A model generated the notes under the pieces. That model was given only the letters and a program-made list of their open reading frames with translations. It did no database searches and was not told the origin of the DNA. A stretch of DNA of 64,000 nucleotides from Glossina fuscipes (Eukaryota; Arthropoda; Insecta; Diptera; Glossinidae), in contig NW_023998492.1 in assembly GCF_014805625.2 (NCBI RefSeq), positions 27,297 to 91,296 of the forward strand. The letters are read 5' to 3'. Every line of letters starts with the position of its first letter. The stretch's first letter is position 1. Below are positions 21,237-33,272 of the stretch, piece by piece. The translations under genes and the position numbers were made by a program.

Positions 21237-21403
21237 TTTAATTCCATATATCAAAACCAAAATTTTCCAAAAAAAAGAAGAATGGTTACTAATCAATCTT
21301 ATCACAAACTTATAACGATTTGGTTCAATATTTCGAAACCCAAAATGTTCAAAAGGAACAATGGTCATTAAACAATTTTATCGATATCTTGCAATGATTT
21401 AAT
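21237..21403. repeat. ~80-bp tandem repeat ending at an assembly gap
   Basis: Two copies begin at about 21237 and 21318. They share 'CAATATTTCGAAACCCAAAA' or a close variant, an 'AGGAACAATGGTCATTAA'-like segment and 'TTATCGATATCTT' or its variant. A third copy starts at about 21397 and runs into the N run at 21404-21413, so the gap probably hides further copies. Confidence 0.6.
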
Positions 21404-21413
21404 NNNNNNNNNN
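21404..21413. other. Assembly gap (10 N)
   Basis: Run of ten N at the end of a tandem repeat. Confidence 0.99.
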
Positions 21414-23619
21414 GAAACTACCAACCACGTCGATGCGCATCGCCATAGCTAAAAGGTGTATTAACTACTTATAAGTCTCAAAATTATCGCAAAAAAGAGT
21501 AGGATTAATATTATGGAAATAATACTCGAACGAAAAGTCAATGATTGCTTCCCTCATAGAGACGCCACGCACCAACCGGTGCGAGGCGGTGTGCTCCTTT
21601 GACGTTATGATGGTTCTCTCGCGTTCTACCCTCCTACTGGTACCTTAGCTGGTCGATTTATCTTTCTTTCTTCCTATTTTTACTTCTTATTTTTCCTTTT
21701 TGCTTCAGGCTTTTCTTTTTTTCCCTGGTTATAAAAAGATTTAGAGAATCCTTTTATCGTTTCCTTGTTCATCAAAACAAAATAGCTATCTTTTCGTCAC
21801 TAGTCGCGATGGCACAGCAGAACAAGGATTTTTAATTTCTCCCAAAGGAAAAAGAATTTACACGCCAAAAGAATCTGCGGAGCGCCATTTTTTTTTCTTC
21901 TTCTCACAACCTATCATGTAGAGCCGAACGATAATATAGCAACCAAAAATGATTTGTAGTTTTTGTTGTTGTTTTACACCAAAGTCACAAGTTTTTATGC
22001 GCATGCCTTTTTAGGCAAGAATTCATTAAATTAATTGGAATGATTCCATCGATACATGAATTGCATGGAAGTAAAATTTTTCCCTTTAAATATTATTATA
22101 ATTTCTTAATAACACTGTTAAAGATTTTTTTTTTTTTAATTTTTCTAAAAACCACAGAAAAGTAAAAAGCAACTGACTCGACGCCATTATCCATAACTTT
22201 TTCTTGGAGAGTTCCCCAAGTTTGTTTTTTTTTCTCGCGCCGCTTGTCGCTTTTTCAAAGTTGCCAAAGTTTGCCTTTTCTTTCTTTTTTTTCCCCAATG
22301 CAGTGCCTGTTACAAGTTAAAGCAATGTTAAATAAACTGTAAGCTAAGTATGGAATTTGGAACATGATTTAAACTGAACGTAATTAAACTAACAGTTACC
22401 GGAATCGCATGGAAACTATTCTCTAAAAAATCCTAAACGTTTAAGATGCACTTTTCGATCAATTCCTTACATAATCATATATGAAATACGCGAAATTTAT
22501 CCTTAATAAATGTGTGGTGTTTATGCCGCATAGTTCGCGGAGGTATTAAAAAATTTGGGTTATGGTAGTTGCATATAGTTTAGACGCAACTGCATGCAGC
22601 GATGGGTTTTAAAAGACTTTTTTCGATTATGCTTGCATGCTTTCCAGGTGGCGGAGCTATTAAATATTCGTCGCAGAAGAAAAGTTTCATAAATTTTACA
22701 GGAAAATAAGCCACATCACAAAGTGGATGCAATCTTTCTTTCATCTTCCTTCATATTGTTCGCACAAAAATATTGATATAGAATACTAAGAGGTCGGTTA
22801 CTCTATGGATGCATTTATCATTTGTCAAAAACAGTTACATGGTTATCATGCAGTGAGATAAGCAAACAAGCACATGAAGAATGCAGAAGACAAAAATAAT
22901 TTCGTAGCGATAAAGCTGAAATATGGAATAGAATCCAACCAAATATTAAGCGCATTACCAAACTGTCAGTGATCTTCAAACGATGAAACAATAAATTTGC
23001 ATAAACGATTGGTAAATTAGACAGAAAAGGAAAGAAAGTGCCACACGACTTGCGAAATCTATTCAACATCCACCACTTTATATACAATCTTTTTTTTTTT
23101 AATTGTGAACTGATATAATCAAGAAACTAGCGAGAAACATTTTCAAAATGTGTTCGTAACCCAGTAGCAGATGGGCAGACCTATTCTAAATCGAGATCAA
23201 CTTGAATATTAAAAATCTAAAAGTAGACAGTGAAGTATTGACATTCTCTACCTTAAGTCACGCTGCTTCCGCAGTTCAAAAATGCTCACACTGAAGCGTA
23301 AATCACTTAACAATCTTATTCTTTCTAAGAATGTATATGCTACGTAAGGTCTCTAATATGATTTTGAGTATTGCAAGCAAAACAACAGCATCAGTGGTAA
23401 ATTACGCTTTGAGTTTTGTATTCTTTCGCGATTGTTACAATAAAATATATTGTGCGACTTAAACATATCCATTATTTTTTTTATATCACTTTTCCAGAAA
23501 TACTTTTTCTCAAAAATGGCACATTTGAAAAATGGGGGGATTTAGTAAAAAGCGATATGGGCTGTGAAAAGAGGGAAGAGGAAATTTCAAAACTTCCGTT
23601 TCACTTAATTCTCAATGGA
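21414..23619. other. Stretch without recognisable genes
   Basis: No coding content recognised. Notable only for a small palindrome (CGCACC-AACC-GGTGCG at about 21568-21583), poly-T/poly-C-rich runs around 21660-21730 and 22110-22300, and ordinary AT-rich sequence. Confidence 0.4.
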
Positions 23620-23910
23620 AACCATGCCTTGGAGTTGCAACGTAAAGCATTAAATACCATACGACCAAAGAGCCAAGCAGATTTAAGACTAGCTGAAGGA
23701 AAGGTAGAAGTGGTACTGATAACCTCAAGCAAGAATTTGAAAAAAATCACATTTGAAATATATACTCCCAAAACGACATAAAATATTTAGGAATTGCGAT
23801 CGATTGAAGATTAACATATAAAAAGCGACCGTAGCGCATGAGTGGAGGGAAAGGGAAGACAACAAAGGCGTTAACGCAACAGTTACCAACGCACGACGCC
23901 GTAAGTGTGT
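23620..23910 (+). mobile_element. R1/LOA-like LINE fragment (C-terminal reverse transcriptase)
   Basis: One frame reads 'ALNTI', 'LRLAEGKVEVVLITSSK' and 'LKKITFEI'. After a frameshift at about 23775 comes 'IKYLGIAID' and a stop in place of one residue, then 'RLTYK'; another shift gives 'KGKTTKALTQQLPT'. This order (L-x-L-A-x-x-K-T/V-E-x-V-L-I-T-S, then K-Y-L-G-x-x-I-D-x-R-L, then K-A-L) is the end of the RT domain in R1-like LINEs. The fragment is short, with at least two frameshifts. It is unrelated to the Jockey-type copies elsewhere in the window. Confidence 0.65.
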
Positions 23911-24535
23911 GAATTTATAATTAAATATTAATACAACTAGCAAAGACACAAACCAAAAAATGTTAACAGAGCTCGTTAAGCCGTTAACAGAGCTTTGTTA
24001 AATCGAGTCTCGGAGAGATTTAAAGCAAAACTTAATTAAAGTCACACTTTTCCAAGGTTTTTTTTTTAGATATTATAAAAAAAATGCGACTTTATCTTAA
24101 TTAATTAAAACTTGGTATAAAAAGGTCTTTTTATTACGTCAAATACAAGGCTGAAAAAGTGAAACTTTACTTAACCACTGTAACCAAACCAAGTGCTGTG
24201 GGCAAAGGAACCTAATATCACGTGAATCGTTGATCAACGGCCTTTCCAACGGTGTATCACATTTGTGAAGTTTCCTTGGCAAAAATTTTTTTTGACACTT
24301 TGAAAATTTGTTCTACTTAGTCATAACATAGCCAAGGCCATGTTATTGTGCATTTTCTTTCTTTTTTTGGATGCCCAATACAAGCGTAAGACATTTTTGG
24401 TCAAAAAGAAGTGGAGAGAGAGAGATATAGAATAGCCGAAACATAGTTAAAAGTTTTCCTATTTTTTCGCTATGTTTATTGGTTTAGCAAATTGAACTCG
24501 TTTCAAAAGTTCAAATCAAAACGCATGTAAGAAAG
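23911..24535. other. Stretch without recognisable genes
   Basis: AT-rich, with no ORF of note. A repeated GTTAA/AGAGCT-like segment (about 23966-24000) is the only local structure seen. Confidence 0.35.
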
Positions 24536-24860
24536 TTACATTCAGCTGGGGCCGAATCTTGCATACCCATTACTGTTAAAAGCCTTGATACTCCATGCTT
24601 TTGTTTGCTGCCATAAAAAGGAGAGTGGGATAAATTTTATATTTTGTCTTTGACCTCACTAAAAGGTATTGTTAAGAAAAATTCGTCTTTACATGTATTA
24701 CTTAAGATTAGCCTGTCGTCTTCCACTCTCCGAGTCCTTTTAGTTGATATCGCTGGTGTTAATCAAAAAAAAATTAATCGACCACCATAGTCCACCATAT
24801 TTATTTTAGAAATAGCGCATTTTGAGGCAGATTATATATCTTCATTTGAGGAACGTACAA
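24536..24860. repeat. Dispersed repeat copy ('GGGGCCGAATCTTGCATACCC' type)
   Basis: Starts with a GGCCGAA segment followed by a TATACCC/ATCACC-like box and later has 'CTCTCCGAGTCCTTTTAGTT'. The same order is visible at 36.9-37.4 kb ('CTCTCCGAGCCCTCTTATTT'). Of the type of non-coding repeats spread through fly genomes; boundaries approximate. Confidence 0.5.
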
Positions 24861-26394
24861 TATAGCTTTTAACATCCTGTGTTGTTCATTATATAGTTAA
24901 TAAACATAAAACTGCAAAAAAGTGAAAAAAAATAAAATTTAATCACTTGCAACTTTGTGTGCGGATAGTCCATTTTTTCCCTTTTTGTACATGTACCACA
25001 GCATCGCCTACATCCAAATTTTTGTACATTTATTTGCTGCAGTTTATGATATTACTGAACAAAAACAATTTTTGTTCCTTATCTTTCCGGAAAGTAATAA
25101 TTAAATATAAAAAAAAATTTAATTCGTATTTACCTGCCACCGCTAATCACGCTCTGTTTAGAACACAAAGAATATTCGAAAATATTTCTAATAGCATTTA
25201 CTTTGTAAAATGGATATTAAGGATTTTCTCCAAGACAAAACAAGTCTTTTTTAATTCTTCTCCTTTAAAAACAATCTTTGTGCAGGCAGTAAGAATAAAG
25301 CATTTACCGCAAAGCATTTGCTACTTAAAAGGGTAGACCACAGAAAGTTTTAAAAAAAATTATTCTTTTATTAGCGGTACATTTAATATTTATTTATTAT
25401 CAACGGTACATTTAATAGTCAAAAGCAATACAAAAAGAAAATTGTGGAGTAGGCAAAATTTTAAATAGTTTTCGCACATAATTTATCCTTTAAATGGGTT
25501 TTCTTCGGAACGAGACTTTTGAAAACGGTAAGCAGTTTCAAAAAGTTTTCATTTTTGTTCACTGAAATTTTTAAGGTATCTTTAAAACAATATTATTTAG
25601 TGAAATATGTAGAATCTTTTCCGTAAGTTAATCTAAATATTTTATATTAACAAAAGGGTTCCCTTTCCTTTATCAAAACTTGAACCCTTTCATTCAGATA
25701 CGCGTGCAATCACACAAAAATCAACAATTTTAAAAACTCCTACTTAGTTCATTAGATAGAGGAAAGTAGACCAAATAAATTTTTTTCTTATTAATTTAAA
25801 TTTGGGCCAAATGCGCTACATGCAGCGATCCCTCTTAAGTGCAACGCGTAAAGGGCGAATGGTTAGACGAAATAGTAACTGTCCTATTTTAATTTACAAT
25901 AAAATTTTATTTTTTAGTAAAAAAGCTAATTAAATTAATATTATTTATTTTTAAACTGAGCGTACGTTACAAAGTTGAAGGATACGTCAATTTAATTAAA
26001 GCAATGAGCTAATGAAAGGTTGATTTGTCTTTTTTACTCTTTATCGGTTGTCACGTTACATTGTTTGAATCGGTTACTTGTGATTTTTACATTTATCATT
26101 GAAATTTATAGTACATAAGTGTCGACACTTACAAGTGTACATAATATCGCAATGAGCACAAGACAGTGACGAATAGATAATATGATGATAATTATGACTG
26201 GAAATCGTTGTGATGATAATGTTTTCATACTATTTATACTTATAGTATGTACAGGCGTGCACATAAGCAATGAATAATAAAAAATTAGCGACAAGAATTT
26301 CTAGTATAAACGCTTAAATAGTTTGATTGGTTATGAGCTCTTTATTGATTTATTATGGTAAGAAATTAAAAAATAAATTAAATAAGTACGAAAA
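24861..26394. other. Stretch without recognisable genes
   Basis: Low-complexity AT-rich sequence; the longest ORF (24947-25336) has no family-like features. Confidence 0.4.
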
Positions 26395-27090
26395 TTATAT
26401 TCGGTCGTGACCAAATCTTTAATAGTAATCACGATGACCGTAAAAAAAAGGAAAAGAATTAAATTTTCATTCTATACAAAATTAAATGGGCGTGGCTGAA
26501 TGAAATTGGAAATCTGTAGGTGGTATGTGTGCTACTTTACGAGTAAAAAGCAACAAGAAAGCAAAAGAGAACAGCTTTTTCCGCATAGGTAAGCAGGCGT
26601 GTCAGGCGTGTCCTTCAACAGGGTTCCAAACTTGATACTGACCGGAATTTATGTACTTTGAGGGGTTTTTGAAGCTTGCTTCCATATGTTATAAGAGTTT
26701 AAAAAAAAAAAGGAAATAATGACACACTATAAACTTGAGTGGGATTGGGAGATTTTCGTAGGAGTTGTCGTAGGGGTACTACAGCATCACATGTAGAATA
26801 TGGATTAAAAGTTATGAACATTTATCTGCTATAACTTATGAATAATGATCAAGAAACCAATTTCTTATTCCTTTTGAAAAATATAGGTGTATTTACGTGG
26901 TGCTGTAGTCGTGTCCTTCGACCGATTTAGCCTATTTTCAACTTTAACCTGCGTGCAAGAGCTTCCAATGCTTGGACCAAGTTTGAAATCGATAGCCTCA
27001 TTTTTGCAGTCGGACGGACATGCTTAAAGCAATTCAGAATTTGACGGTGATCAAAAATATATATTTGTGTGGTCTCTGAAGTCTTCTCAT
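26395..27090. repeat. Dispersed repeat copy with 'GACGGACATGC' box
   Basis: Begins with 'TTCGGTCGTGACCAAATC'. It contains 'GTCCTTCGACCGATTTAGCC', 'GGACCAAGTTTGAAATCGAT', 'CAGTCGGACGGACATGC' and 'GTGTGGTCTCTGAAG' in that order, the layout of a dispersed fly repeat also present at 28.0, 37.2, 51.7 and 56.3 kb. Confidence 0.55.
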
Positions 27091-27974
27091 CATGAAGTCA
27101 AATACCTATGCTCTTACCAAAAGCAATAGCAATACTTAACAAACAATGAGAAAACCTTAATTATTTTAAATAACTTTCGCGATATCTTGTTAAGAAAAAG
27201 TAGAAATCAAACAAACCTAAATATTTTAATGTGCGGAGCAGCAATGTGTTTTCATTTCATATTTTAAAAATAATTTGTGTCCTCATCCGTAACGTCAGGT
27301 GCCAAGTGAAAAGTCTTTTTTTCTTGACGTCTCAAAAATGTCATCATAAAATATGCAAAATTGAGTCTTTTCACTATATAAAAACTTACTTTTCGTAAGG
27401 AGGGGTTGTGTAGGACATGGTCCGGAAAATGGTATCGTCCGATAAAAATTTTCCAATTTTATTTCGTACACTAAAATACTCGTAGACAGATATCAGGCAT
27501 ACAGACGGACTGATACTTATTCAGAGTCCTTGTTTGAAGCAAGTAATATTGCCAACATGTACATAGACTTGATATCTATAACTTAGGACTGCTGGTTCAA
27601 AGGTAAAACCGAAAATTTTTACAATTTGCGTCGAACATATGTTTGGTAAGAAGACAGAATCACAGGCTTCAAATAGCGACATAAACGCATATTAATGCAG
27701 AAAAATCCGGCTCTCACAGAAAATTCAATAAAATAGAAATTATTCTATTTACAACTTACAGATAAATACACTCGCTTAAATACAAGTTATATTGTGTGCT
27801 CTAATAAAATTTCATGAGTTTTGAGTGAGAAAAATCATAAATCATATGCACATTCATGCGCATAAATCAATTGTAATTACAGCGCCAAAAAGCCTACTAG
27901 AACTCTTGATATACACATACACGCATTGAGTGATTTTGCAAAAGTTATCTCCCATTCATGATGTGTTAAACCAA

Positions 27975-28320
27975 GTAAGTAAATTGTATTCGGCTGTGGT
28001 CGAACCATTATATCCATCACCTCTTTCTTAAAAATCACACAACAAAAAAGAAGTTTCGATACTCAATAATATTGGAACGCAGTGGCCGATTCCATTTTCC
28101 CGATTTCCATTTTCCAACTTATGCAATATTTATCAAATGTTTTTACCACTACATTTGCTTTAATTTGTAAGTAGTGAGTGAAATATCCAATTTTTTTTTT
28201 TCTAATCAGTTTACGCTGTACTGGGAGTCTCTCCTTTGATCGATTTGGCCCATTTCGCCCAACTACGCGCATTACACAAATGACAGACAGATTGACCAAC
28301 AGATGAGCTTACTTAAATTC
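27975..28320. repeat. Dispersed repeat copy
   Basis: Begins 'TTCGGCTGTGGTCGAACC' and 'TATATCCATCACCTC'. It has 'CTCCTTTGATCGATTTGGCC' further on, matching the 26.4-kb copy in order. A short piece at about 27410-27540 with 'CATACAGACGGACTGATAC' may be the end of a neighbouring copy. Confidence 0.5.
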
Positions 28321-30109
28321 GGAATCTAACGCTAATCAGAAATCCACATATTTTATAAATGCATTAAGCATACGTCTGAATATTACGTTAGATTATGGCT
28401 GCTAATGGCATTTAGAGTGACCTAGATTAAAATTTGAATCCTTACTCTTCTTCTTTCTTTTCATTGACTATAAAACTGATCAGACCATGTTAATTTTTTA
28501 AAGAAACTATTTATTCGCTGTCAATTATCTAGCTGTTTTTGTGACATGTAACGAAGTAGCTCAATTAGTACTTTCCTCGTGAGTTTTATGAGAATTTGTC
28601 GCAGATGATGAAAATGAAGCTTTACTTTGGTTAGATTTTTCTTTTATTGGTTACTATTCAATAACTGTTGTTCACGCTGTTGTTAAAGAACGTGTTGTTA
28701 TTGTTAGTGTTGTTGGTGGGAGCACAACGTATCAAGCAAATGCGGTGGTGGTGTTAAAGGTATACGTTGTACATGATTTTTTTCTGAGCTATGTACATAT
28801 ATATCTTGTGATGTTGTAGTTGGTGTTGTTAATGGTCACATAGCGCTGCTGTACATTGCCATATAGCGCTGACTACGATTGCTGCTATTGTTATTGTTTT
28901 TATATGTTGTTGTTATACGTTGTCCTCCTAGCTTATGCATGATCGTTTGTTTGAAGGCTGGGTGTAATTTCTTACCATAGAAGTCAGTTGCCAGTCTAGC
29001 TGCAGCTGCTTTTGAAAATCAATCGAAGTCATTAATTGTTCTGAATCATTGTACACTTTCATTTCATTCTTCAGAAATAACTTTGGTATTTTATACGGTC
29101 GCACGTTCAAATGGGCATATTATTATTGTTGCAGTTATTGCTAACGATGCGTTGCGACCTTTCGATGGGAAATGATGAGCGGCTACTGCTGCTGCTACTT
29201 ACGTCGCTGCTGTGGTTGTTGTCGAGCTGCTGTGTAGTAATCAGCAAAAAGCATAATAATTGAAGTTTTCTAATGAAATAGCACCTGGTTTAGCCCCAAT
29301 TCCGGCTGACGAACAGCAGCAGTTGCTCGGTGTGATTTAAAAGTAAGGATTACTTTCTGCCCCAAACCACTTGCCGCCAGGCTTACAATTTTTCTACATA
29401 CGATTTATAGCTCGCAACACACAAAGGAGATTTCATAGCTTGCACTCCACTTTGTAGTTAGATTTATGCACATACATATACAATCTAAAGGTATGTAGAT
29501 TTAGTTTTAATTAAAACTTGTTGTCTGTTATACAGAAAATAATATAAAAGAAAATGGGAGTAAAATATAAAAGAATTTAACGAAGGTTTATGCAAATTTA
29601 GAACATTTTTAACATTTTTGTCTTCGTTTTACGGATGACGAAATTGTATAAATTCATCGGAATATGAAGAACATGTAAGAAGCACGTGGAATTAAGAGAA
29701 ACGATACAATACAAACAGCTGAAACTCAAACTTAAAAGCCCTCTACCAGGGACATATTTCTAACACGTAGCCGTATTTAAAGAAAACTGAATAGGAGTCC
29801 TCAGGCTAATTTTAAAAACGAATGACAGGATGTATTACATGGACTTTTGATGTTTTTATGATCAATGACAGTAGGTAGAGCTGCGAAGTAGCTGTCATTT
29901 GACTGCTTACCTTTTCATTTTCCTTATATTCATGGGCAATATATTTTTCAACATTCCTAGATATGCTTCTGCTTTTTATGTGTGCGCTATGCTAAATGTA
30001 TAAACATGGGTGCGCAAAGAAGGATCAGAAATAGGTAGCAATGTAATTTGTCTTTGCTTTGCTGCTTTATTATACACAGGTTATATTAAGCTTGTACGGT
30101 TCTATGCAA
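28321..30109. other. Non-coding stretch with GTT/GCT trinucleotide-rich segments
   Basis: Interrupted GTT and GCT runs occur at about 28650-28910 and 29180-29240. Minus-strand Gln/Asn or plus-strand Val/Leu translations are short and broken by stops, so no gene is supported. The rest is unremarkable. Confidence 0.4.
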
Positions 30110-30480
30110 CACTTAAAAAGACGTAAAGACCTATCTTTTATTATATCGATCGATTCACGATCATTTTCTGAATCTACCTGAACTTGTTAGTCCATCTGTC
30201 AGTCCATCTGTTTGATTTCTATCAATGTGTTTTTGTGTTCGACGTACAGATCGAAATCTTTGAGACATTTTGATTAAATGTGGTACACTAACGTGTAATG
30301 CGTTAAGGACAAAACCTATTTAAAATTGGATAGATCGAACTGCTTTTGTTTCTACTTCCCATATAGGGGGGAGCATTTTTTGAACCACTTACCATAAAAC
30401 GAAAACTGACCCTTCATCTGGTAACAAAACGTTTAACATTGCGTGTGCTTCCTCTTCTTTTTTTTATTTGCTTATGTCGC
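30110..30480. repeat. Dispersed repeat copy (variant)
   Basis: Contains 'CAGTCCATCTGTTTGATTTC', 'GAAATCTTTGAGACATTTTG' and 'GATAGATCGAACTGCTTTTG', an order also visible in weaker form near 36.95 and 46.75 kb. Confidence 0.4.
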
Positions 30481-31439
30481 GATGACCTCTGATTGGCAAT
30501 ATTCCCGTACGTCCTGCTGTGCGTGCATAAAGGTGTTTAAAAAGGCTTGATTAATGTGCTACAGACGTTATCATGCAGATTGTGCCAAGATTTCGCAAGA
30601 TTATTTGCTAGAATTGTTCAAGCGCCTCACAGGAGTCATTGCTACGCCAGCACCTTCAACTTGCGGTTGACTAGATCGCACGGAACTTCAACTTAAGGTT
30701 TCAAGACTTCTGTGATAGTGCTGACGAAAAGATTAAGGATATAAGAATTAAACTGGAGGAGAACTTTGACTCTCGCATTGATAACTCAGTAGGGGCATTG
30801 AGAGTGGTGGAGATTATAATCGTAGAGATTATCATACCAAGCTTGGCGGCTCAACTTGTGAATCTCCCGGCGTACGTTATGAAAATCGCTGATTGTCTTA
30901 ATGTAAACATCTAGAATACGGACCTCAACCACTGCGCTTACGTAAATAAGAAGAATTAAAAGTAGGTGAAATTCAACAGCGTAGCTATAAAGGAGTTGCT
31001 ATAGAAAAACTATCTTGCTACACGTACGATTCGTTCTTTCGGATATCATCGGTGGGGAGATACGTTCTCGAATCTCTTTCAATGAACATTGACTGCCACT
31101 TTGCCGAAAGCTGAATTTTTTATGCAGAAGGATGAAGAAAAATGGTAAAATTAACAATTTCAAAGCCTTCAGTAAGGATTTGATCAAAGTAAGTGTTACA
31201 ACCAATGATAGTGCAGTCGTTTCGAATGCTCTTTACATGTTGCTAGAAAACGAAGTCTAATCTTTCACGAATCTCTCATCTCTCTTATTGCCTTTCTTGT
31301 TAAATTTATTGTAATTGGTTTTCTTATGTATTGAAATCTAGCACCGTTAGAGTAACTTTCAAGTGAATTTTGAAACGCATAAAGTCAAATTTAAGTAAGC
31401 TACTTTGTTGTACTGTGTTTTTGTAATAACTACTTTGCT
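30481..31439. other. Stretch without recognisable genes
   Basis: No coding content recognised; the sequence is less AT-rich than its surroundings around 30.6-30.9 kb. It may include the unrecognised 5' part of the LINE that follows. Confidence 0.35.
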
Positions 31440-32215
31440 CTGCTGTAACTGATATTTCAAGGAATGCCAGTTGTCAGCAGCAACCTCTTTTGCCACTGTC
31501 TCAAATATGATGACGTTAATCTCAATGTTGCACATCTTAACTTCGAGTGTATTAGTCCTTCTAACCGGTCTACGAAACTGGATGAGCTTAATAACCCTCT
31601 GGAGGGTAATATGTTTGATATTTCTTCTGTACGCGAAACTTTGCCAAAGAACTACCTTTCTGACACGGCTATAAGTCTGCCAGGCTATAAGATAGCTAGA
31701 AATAACCGAGCAGTGTCTAGAGGTGGGGGAGTTGCAGTACACACCTCGTCTAAGGTAGCTTTTTCGAGTCATGGAGGAGAGGATCTGTCCATCTCTCTTT
31801 GTTGACCTGGGTCTCCAGAATAATGAATTGGTGATTAGCGTTGTCTTCTTGTCCAGCGCAGACGTATCCGTCTTCAAAAGAAAGAATAGTGATCTGCTTA
31901 CTATGTACCCCAATATTGTAATAACTGGAGATTCTAACCATGGTTTATTTATGTGCTCCATAATTGGTCTCTGCTGCAGACATGATTGCTTGCAAACTCA
32001 TTTTAATAGCCAGCACTAATTCACTTCACTTATTGATTATTTTCTTTAAAGTGAGAATCTCACTTATGTACTACGTTCTCAAACCGTTGCCACTGGCTTT
32101 TTTGTCAACGATATCAGAATTCGACAGGATATCTATTATAAAAACTCCTATAAGGCCAATATTTGTAGTTATTTACGAGGAGTTGATTTTAGTCCAATCT
32201 ATTTTTTAAACTGTG
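31440..32215 (+). mobile_element. Jockey/CR1-type LINE fragment: endonuclease domain
   Basis: The frame at 31464-31805 reads 'LNVAHLNFECISPSNRSTKL', 'GNMFDISSVRETL' and 'SLPGYKIARNNR', then 'GGGVAV'. The next frame (31771-32019) reads 'NNELVISVVFL' and 'YPNIVITGDSNHG'. These are the N-terminal AP endonuclease motifs of Jockey-like LINEs (N-A-R/N-h-R-S-h, h-x-h-x-E-T-W, G-Y-x-h-x-R-x-D-R, h-h-x-G-D-F-N). Here the E-T-W, D-R and D-F-N positions are partly mutated. A third frame to about 32215 ends 'YLRGVDFSPIYF', which normally precedes the RT domain. No RT follows directly; the nearest is 1.8 kb on. A large ORF on the opposite strand is only its shadow. Confidence 0.75.
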
Positions 32216-33272
32216 TTAACTTTTAACTTGATTTTCTAAAATCTGATTTGAAAGATCTGCCAAAAATATTCCCTATCAACAATACCTTCGATGAATAAGG
32301 AAAAAAATCAAGCGTTTCTTCGTGTTTATTCGATCCTACCCCACTTGAATTTTATCATGAAAAACAAATCCTTAAATGCGAAAAAGATGTAGTTTTAAAT
32401 ATTTTATGATGAAAAATTAGCAAATATTGGCCGTTGGATATTTGGATCAGATAGCTCTCCTGTTTAGATCGTCCTGACATATTGGTAACAAATTCTAGTT
32501 TGTAGTTTCTCATAACAAGAACAGGTGCAAAATAAAAAGAAATTAATTTCCTTAAGCATGGACTACATTAGCTGACGTTTTGGCACCCCCCAGCGTAAGA
32601 ACTCCCACGAACAGTACGCTTTGAAATGCAAATGATAAATAATAATTTTGTTGTAGCGAAAATTAACGAGATCTAGGATATTTAATAGTCAACCTTGCCC
32701 TATTGTAATGCTTTTATTTGCTTTAATCGATAATTTCTCGTCTTTTTTTTCAAAAAGCCTTCGTTATTTAAGGTTGCTGGAAATATTAAATTGTTAATGG
32801 TAACGCTTACGTGAAAGAAAGAGATGTTCGACTTTGAAGATATAAACCAATTAGCATTTCTATCCCTTACTTACTGTGGTTTTCTACCAATCCACTTAAA
32901 ACATTACGAACAATATTATAATCGTTTATATAAGAATGCTAGGTTACTTGTATATATACCTAAATTACTTAGTTATTAAACGTCAAATGTCCTCTTAGCT
33001 AATTGTATTGAGAGTATCAAAATTCTTGTCGAAGAAAATATTTTTAGAATGAATTAACATAAACCACTCAAATAAAGTGTAACGAGTCTTCGGCGGCGGG
33101 GTAAGCGCAGGGCTTCCCAGGACACCTTCCAAGAAATTTATATAAAAGAAAAATAACTTGGACCTCCGGATGTTGTTCTTATTATTTATTTATTCTTACG
33201 GAATTTACAGTAGTTAAGCGATTTTAAGGTGAGCGGGAGAAAAAAAACCAGCGTGTCGATCCGACTCTCGTC
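32216..33272. other. Stretch without recognisable genes between two LINE pieces
   Basis: AT-rich, no coding content recognised. It either separates two independent LINE insertions or forms part of an insertion into one; see the finding on this interval. Confidence 0.4.

Noticed and set aside
28640..29240. Trinucleotide-rich DNA suggestive of a polyglutamine exon
   Set aside because: All frames are broken by stops within short distances and no splice-bounded open exon is seen.
31359..31961. 200-codon ORF on the minus strand
   Set aside because: Antisense to the LINE endonuclease fragment at 31440-32215, whose plus-strand motifs are clear.
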